This document shows positions 14,302 through 17,418 of a DNA stretch of 17,418 nt, piece after piece. The stretch covers positions 1 through 17,418 of the forward strand of contig SHYS01000021.1 in the NCBI GenBank assembly GCA_009692685.1. The letters run 5' to 3'. Each line of letters opens with the position of its first letter. Within the stretch, counting starts at the first letter, position 1. The translations under genes and the position numbers were made by a program. The DNA is from Dehalococcoidia bacterium. GTDB lineage: Bacteria > Chloroflexota > Dehalococcoidia > UBA2979. The notes below the pieces were generated by a model that was not told the origin of the DNA, searched no databases, and saw only the letters and a list, made by a program, of their open reading frames with translations.

Positions 14302-15102
14302 ATGGGCATCCTCGACCAGTTCAACCTCAGCGGGCAGTGCGCGATCATCACCGGTGCCGGGACCGGCCTCGGCCGCGAGATGGCGCTGTCGCTGGCCGAT
14401 GCGGGCTGTGACATCGTCGGGGTGGGCCGCCGCGCCGGCCCGATCGAGGAGGTCGGCGAACTCATCAAGGCGAAGGGCCGCCGCTACCTCGGCATCACCG
14501 GATGCGACGTCACGATCTCCGCGAACGTGAACGATATGGTGCAGCAGGCCGCCGCCGGCATGGGCCGCGTGAGTGTCCTGATCAATAACGCCGGCGCCGG
14601 CGGCTCGGGACGCGGCAAGACCCTGCCCGAACTGACGGACGAGGACTGGCTGTCCGGCATCGCCTCCAACCTGAACTCGGCGTTCTACTGCACGCGCGCT
14701 ATCGTGCCACACATGCTGGAGAACGGTGGCGGGCGGATCATCAACGTCACCTCTGGCTGGGGCTTCCGAGCCGGTCGGAACAACTGGATGTACCCGATCG
14801 CGAAGGGCGGCGTGATCCAGCTCACGAGGGCCACCGCGATGACCTACGCGCGCGACAACATCCGCGCGTCCTGCATCGCCCCCGGCCTGTTTCCGAAAAC
14901 CGAGGACACCTCGATCTTGGAGAACATCGGGCCGAAACAGCCCGCCGGACGCATCGGGTTCTTGCGTGAGATGGGCCCGCTCGCGGTATTCCTTGCGAGC
15001 CCGGCCGCGGATTACCTCAGTGGCACCACGGTGCTGATGGACGGTGGCGCGATCGCTGCAGGCTTGCTGCCTGCAGGCATCGTCCCGAACGCTGCCGGCT
15101 AG
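14302..15102 (+). CDS. SDR3: short-chain dehydrogenase, full catalytic set
   Basis: This 266-residue classical SDR has TGAGTGLG (17-24), GVGRRAG after the second strand (Arg again suggesting NADP), NNAG (95-98), Asn123, Ser151, Tyr164 and Lys168 in YPIAK. All catalytic positions are present. The C-terminal VLMDGGAIAAGLLPAGIVP resembles the extended tail of SDR1 (DGGGLAGGLGPIKFRP), so SDR1 and SDR3 look like paralogues. ATG 14302 has a strong GGAGGAGGG ribosome binding site, the best in the cluster, and follows SDR2 after 59 bases. SDR4 follows after 46 bases. Substrate is unknown. The location suggests that SDR3 is the active member of a second active/degenerate pair. Confidence 0.9.
   Translation: MGILDQFNLSGQCAIITGAGTGLGREMALSLADAGCDIVGVGRRAGPIEEVGELIKAKGRRYLGITGCDVTISANVNDMVQQAAAGMGRVSVLINNAGAGGSGRGKTLPELTDEDWLSGIASNLNSAFYCTRAIVPHMLENGGGRIINVTSGWGFRAGRNNWMYPIAKGGVIQLTRATAMTYARDNIRASCIAPGLFPKTEDTSILENIGPKQPAGRIGFLREMGPLAVFLASPAADYLSGTTVLMDGGAIAAGLLPAGIVPNAAG
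15056..15076. repeat. Perfect hairpin in the 3' end of SDR3
   Basis: CTGCAGGC (15056-15063) and GCCTGCAG (15069-15076) form a perfect 8-bp stem with a five-base loop within the last codons of SDR3. There is no T-tract. It might slow 3' exonucleases and separate SDR3 and SDR4 expression, or may just reflect the AAGLLPAG coding sequence. Confidence 0.35.
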
Positions 15103-15148
15103 CCACCTTCGAGGTTCATCGACTCACCAAGTCGTCAGGAGTCACTGT

Positions 15149-15940
15149 ATGAGCGTCTTCGATCTCACCGGCAAGCACGCACTCGTCACCGGCGCCACGG
15201 GCGCCCTCGGCCGCGCCCTCGCGGTCGGCCTTGCGGAGGCGGGTGCGACCGTCTCCGTCACCACAGTCACCACCGACCGCGCCGAGGAGGTGGAGTCGAA
15301 CTCGATCCTCAATGAGTGCTGGGCGGCGGGCGGCAAGAACGGCCAGCAGAAGACGCTGGACCTCACTGACCCAGCGGCGGTCGAGGCCGCCGTGGCAGCG
15401 TTGGAGAAGGACGTCGCGCCGATCGACATCCTCGTGAACGCCTCGCACGGGGCGAACATCAAGCCGGTGCTGGACTCCTCGCTGGCTGACTGGTCACGGG
15501 AGATCGGCCGCAATGCGACTGCGGTATTCGTCGCGAGTCAGAGCGTGGGCAAACGCATGGTGCCGCGCGGCAAGGGCCGCATCATCAACATCGTCTCCGA
15601 CATCCACGACCGAGGCGTCCCGAACTGCGCGCTCTTCGGCGCATCGCAGGGCGCCGTCCTCGGCTTCACGAAATCCCTCGCCATCGAGTGGGGCCGCGGC
15701 GAGCCGCTGGTCGCGGAACGGGTCACCGTGAACGCGATCGGCATCGGCTTCATGGAGGGTGTCCCAGGGCCGCAGGCGGACCCGGCCGTTGCCGAGGTGC
15801 TGCACCACTACCTGCCGTTGCGTCGCCTCGGTTCTCCCAAGGACCTGCAGGGCGCCGTGGTCTTCCTAGCGGCCGAGGGCTCGAACTACGTCAACGGTGA
15901 ACTCGTTGTGATCGACGGCGCGATCGCGAATCACGCATAG
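15149..15940 (+). CDS. SDR4: degenerate SDR lacking catalytic tyrosine and lysine (probable pseudoenzyme)
   Basis: This 263-residue SDR-fold protein keeps a good nucleotide-binding motif, TGATGALG (14-21), but its active site is altered. The YxxxK motif is FGASQ, so the catalytic Tyr is Phe163 and Lys is Gln167. The NNAG region reads NASHG (97-101). Ser150 and Asn122 remain. The frame is open and the C-terminal YVNGELVVIDGA is normal, so selection appears to maintain the fold. Cofactor binding may survive without hydride-transfer acid/base chemistry. It shares DRGVPNCA and GFMEG with SDR2. ATG 15149 has AGGAG eight bases upstream and follows SDR3 after 46 bases. The RDD protein gene begins 23 bases later, so the transcript may extend further. 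Confidence 0.88.
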   Translation: MSVFDLTGKHALVTGATGALGRALAVGLAEAGATVSVTTVTTDRAEEVESNSILNECWAAGGKNGQQKTLDLTDPAAVEAAVAALEKDVAPIDILVNASHGANIKPVLDSSLADWSREIGRNATAVFVASQSVGKRMVPRGKGRIINIVSDIHDRGVPNCALFGASQGAVLGFTKSLAIEWGRGEPLVAERVTVNAIGIGFMEGVPGPQADPAVAEVLHHYLPLRRLGSPKDLQGAVVFLAAEGSNYVNGELVVIDGAIANHA

Positions 15941-15963
15941 CCCTCGACGACCGGGAGGCGTTG

Positions 15964-16551
15964 ATGTCGTCCGACCAGCCGTCCAGTGCCGGGCCCGGCC
16001 CGCGCTGGACCGGCGATGGATCGCTCACCCCTCGTGTGCCAGTACCCGAAGACCATCCGGCAAGCCCGGCCCATCGGGCATTCCGCGATGCGGGTGTTCC
16101 GACGAAGGCCTTCGGCGTCCGCACCTTCGAAGTGGGCGGCGTGCCGAGGGTGCTCGCGAAGCCCGTGCGGCGCTTCGCTGCAGCGCTGATCGACTTCCTC
16201 ATTCGGTACATGCTGCTGCTGATCGTCCTCGGCTTCGCGGGCACATCACCGAGCACGCTCTCCATCGAGGTGCTGCTTCCCGCGCAGATCCTGGCGCGCG
16301 GGTGGGACCTGATCTTCTTCACCCAGGGATGGACACCTGGATCTCGACTGCTGTGCATGCGGATCGTCCGGATGGATGGCACGGCCCCAGGGCTGCGCTG
16401 GGGCATCGTGCGTGCGGCTGGTGCAGTGCTGAGCGAGACGCCGCTCTGGCTGGGTCACGTGTGGGCGTTCTGGGATCCGAAGTACCAGACCTGGCACGAC
16501 CGGATCGCCGGCACCGTCGTCGTCGAGGTGCCGCGAGAGCCTCGCGGCTAG
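15964..16551 (+). CDS. RDD family membrane protein
   Basis: This 195-residue protein begins with about 65 hydrophilic, proline-rich residues, then the RDD domain: RRFAAALIDFLIRYMLLLIV (69-88), with the family Arg and Asp in the first helix, WTPGSRLLCMRIVRMDG (123-139), a helix starting at LRWGIVRAAGAV, and a final DPKYQTWHDRIAGTVVV (171-187). These match the RDD family of small membrane proteins; some members have been linked to ion transport, but most have no known role. ATG 15964 is used, with GGAGG five bases upstream; a TTG three bases earlier is too close to that site. It lies 23 bases after SDR4. Its stop shares CTAG with the convergent lipoprotein gene. Confidence 0.85.
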   Translation: MSSDQPSSAGPGPRWTGDGSLTPRVPVPEDHPASPAHRAFRDAGVPTKAFGVRTFEVGGVPRVLAKPVRRFAAALIDFLIRYMLLLIVLGFAGTSPSTLSIEVLLPAQILARGWDLIFFTQGWTPGSRLLCMRIVRMDGTAPGLRWGIVRAAGAVLSETPLWLGHVWAFWDPKYQTWHDRIAGTVVVEVPREPRG

Positions 16552-17321
16552 GGCGGCGCATCGATCGTCAGGCCGGGCGGGTCCATCTCGGTCACGTGCA
16601 ATTCGAGTAGGAACGTCTGGGCCTGCGTGGCCGTGTCGGCGCTCACGCGCAGCGCGACAAGGACGTTGCGCGACTGGTCGATCCAGAGATCGATGCGCAC
16701 CGTCGGGACGCTCCGCAGCACGACGAATGGGTTGATCTGCGGATCCGCAATTACCGCTGCAACCTGATCCGGGCGGAGGGTGTACCGCCGGGCTGGGCCG
16801 GTCGTAATCGTTTCCTCCCCGTACGGCATGTTCCCCAACTGCTGACGGAGCCCCGCCACCGCAGACGACTCAGCGGGTTCCAGAATCGCCTTCGCCGAAA
16901 GGTCCACGCTGCCACGAAATAGGCCCGGGCGGCCGGGAAGGCCTCTCCACCCTGGCGCCATGGCGCCAGAGTGGAGGCGGTTCCAACGCTGATCGTAATC
17001 GTCTCGCGCGGTTCGATGGCGACCGGGCTAACCGTGGTGACGACGCGTTCGCGGTCGGGAGTCACCCGGTCACCTTCTGCGTGCGCTCGGAGGACAACTG
17101 GCGCACCGCGCAGGGCCTCCGGTGCTTGACTCTGGTCGAACACAAGGACTCTGCGCGCAGGTCGGTTATCCAGCGGTAGGACTTCAGCGTGCGCACTCCC
17201 AGCGGTTCGGTTGGGACTTTGCCGTCCGCTGTCCCCAACACCCGACCAGCGACAGGGCAAGCGTCGCGCACAGCGCCTCGAGGCCAAGCGCGCGGCGACG
17301 CCTCGAGCGAGCCGCGGTCAC
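16548..17321 (-). pseudogene. LppX/LprG-like lipoprotein gene with three frame changes
   Basis: From GTG 17321 the minus strand reads VTAARSRRRRALGLEALCAT and then LALSLVGC, a clear lipoprotein signal with lipobox LVGC. Near 17220-17240 the frame changes to VPTEPLGVRTLKSYRWITDL, near 17145-17165 to RVLVFDQ, VTPDRERVVTTVSPVAIEP and TISVG, and near 16921-16945 back to the first frame: SVDLSAKAILEP, RYTLRPDQVAAVIADPQ, VRIDLWIDQSRNVLVAL and LLELHVTEMDPPGL, ending at 16548. SYR, APDR-like and W.R.GG segments and the final WID...L region resemble LppX_LprAFG-type lipoproteins that carry lipids at the cell surface. All three changes have the same sign, as single-base deletions would give. Total length is 258 codons including the stop. 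GTG overlaps the upstream TGA. The family call is moderate. Confidence 0.6.
16945..16976. repeat. 32-bp near-perfect palindrome in the lipoprotein gene
   Basis: The sequence centred between 16960 and 16961 is self-complementary over 32 bases, with 15 of 16 pairs matching and one C/A mismatch (G/T on the minus strand). The inner 18 bases, CTGGCGCCATGGCGCCAG, are perfect and there is no loop. It lies within the coding region, just before the last frame change. Confidence 0.8.
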
Positions 17322-17418
17322 CGCTGCTGCTCCCACGGCAGCGTCCGAGGCTGTAGCACTTGGCGCACTTGGCCGTCCGCCACGACCACGATCAGGTCGA
17401 GCAGTCCGTACGCCGCCG
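17318..17418 (-). CDS. C-terminus of an unidentified protein, runs off the right edge
   Basis: The minus strand from the window end reads AAYGLLDLIVVVADGQVRQV, then LQPRTLPWEQQR and a TGA at 17320-17318. This stop overlaps the GTG of the lipoprotein gene as GTGA, which supports both the frame and coupled translation. Only 32 residues are available, with one short hydrophobic stretch (LLDLIVVV). I do not recognise the family. Confidence 0.55.
   Translation of the reverse strand, partial: AAYGLLDLIVVVADGQVRQVLQPRTLPWEQQR

Noticed and set aside
12600..14712. Long minus-strand frames opposite the SDR cluster
   Set aside because: They are rich in His, Arg and Val as expected from the reverse of GC-rich codons, and the plus strand has clear SDR motifs throughout.

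Overview
This window is high-GC DNA with closely packed short operons. GTG and TTG starts are frequent, and stop/start overlaps of the GTGA and TGATG type are common. The gene content includes a DUF3179-type lipoprotein remnant, a DUF421 remnant, a geranylgeranyl-reductase-family flavoprotein, pyridoxamine-phosphate-oxidase-like proteins, YdeI-like proteins, an LppX-like lipoprotein and many short-chain dehydrogenases (SDRs). This mix resembles a Chloroflexota (Dehalococcoidia/SAR202/Tepidiformales-like) genome. That taxonomic call is inference from gene content and composition; there is no rRNA or marker gene here to fix it. There are no tRNA or rRNA genes, CRISPR arrays or transposases.

Layout. 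1-734: three broken gene remnants (DUF3179 lipoprotein, PPOX-family N-terminus, DUF421 N-terminus), the first carrying a CCTCG pentamer tandem repeat. 821-3956 (minus): branched-chain aminotransferase, a membrane PH-domain protein and a geranylgeranyl-reductase-family enzyme. 3957-4178: a divergent intergenic region with large inverted repeats. 4179-6286 (plus): MBL-fold hydrolase and GcvT-like protein, translationally coupled. 6292-7479 (minus): SDR followed by a VOC protein with a frameshift. 7571-9278 (plus): two tandem YdeI-like genes (the second with an in-frame amber codon) and a PPOX-family protein. 9275-11688 (minus): TRIC-type channel, an unrecognised 225-aa protein and an FMN-dependent 2-hydroxyacid dehydrogenase/oxidase. 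11764-12603 (plus): undecaprenyl-diphosphatase. 12633-15940 (plus): four consecutive SDR genes. 15964-16551 (plus): RDD membrane protein. 16548-17418 (minus): an LppX-like lipoprotein gene with three frame changes, and the C-terminus of an unidentified protein.

The most interesting system is the four-SDR cluster. SDR1 and SDR3 keep the full Ser-Tyr-Lys catalytic set, while SDR2 and SDR4, each placed directly after one of them, have lost the catalytic lysine (SDR2) or both tyrosine and lysine (SDR4), together with the NNAG motif. The order is competent, degenerate, competent, degenerate. Shared sequence features within each class suggest that a two-gene module was duplicated, with each module perhaps forming a hetero-oligomer of an active enzyme and a pseudoenzyme.

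A second theme is broken genes: three remnants at the left end, a single-base frameshift in the VOC gene, a nonsense codon in the second YdeI gene and three frame changes in the right-end lipoprotein. Sequencing or assembly error cannot be separated from real decay using the sequence alone.
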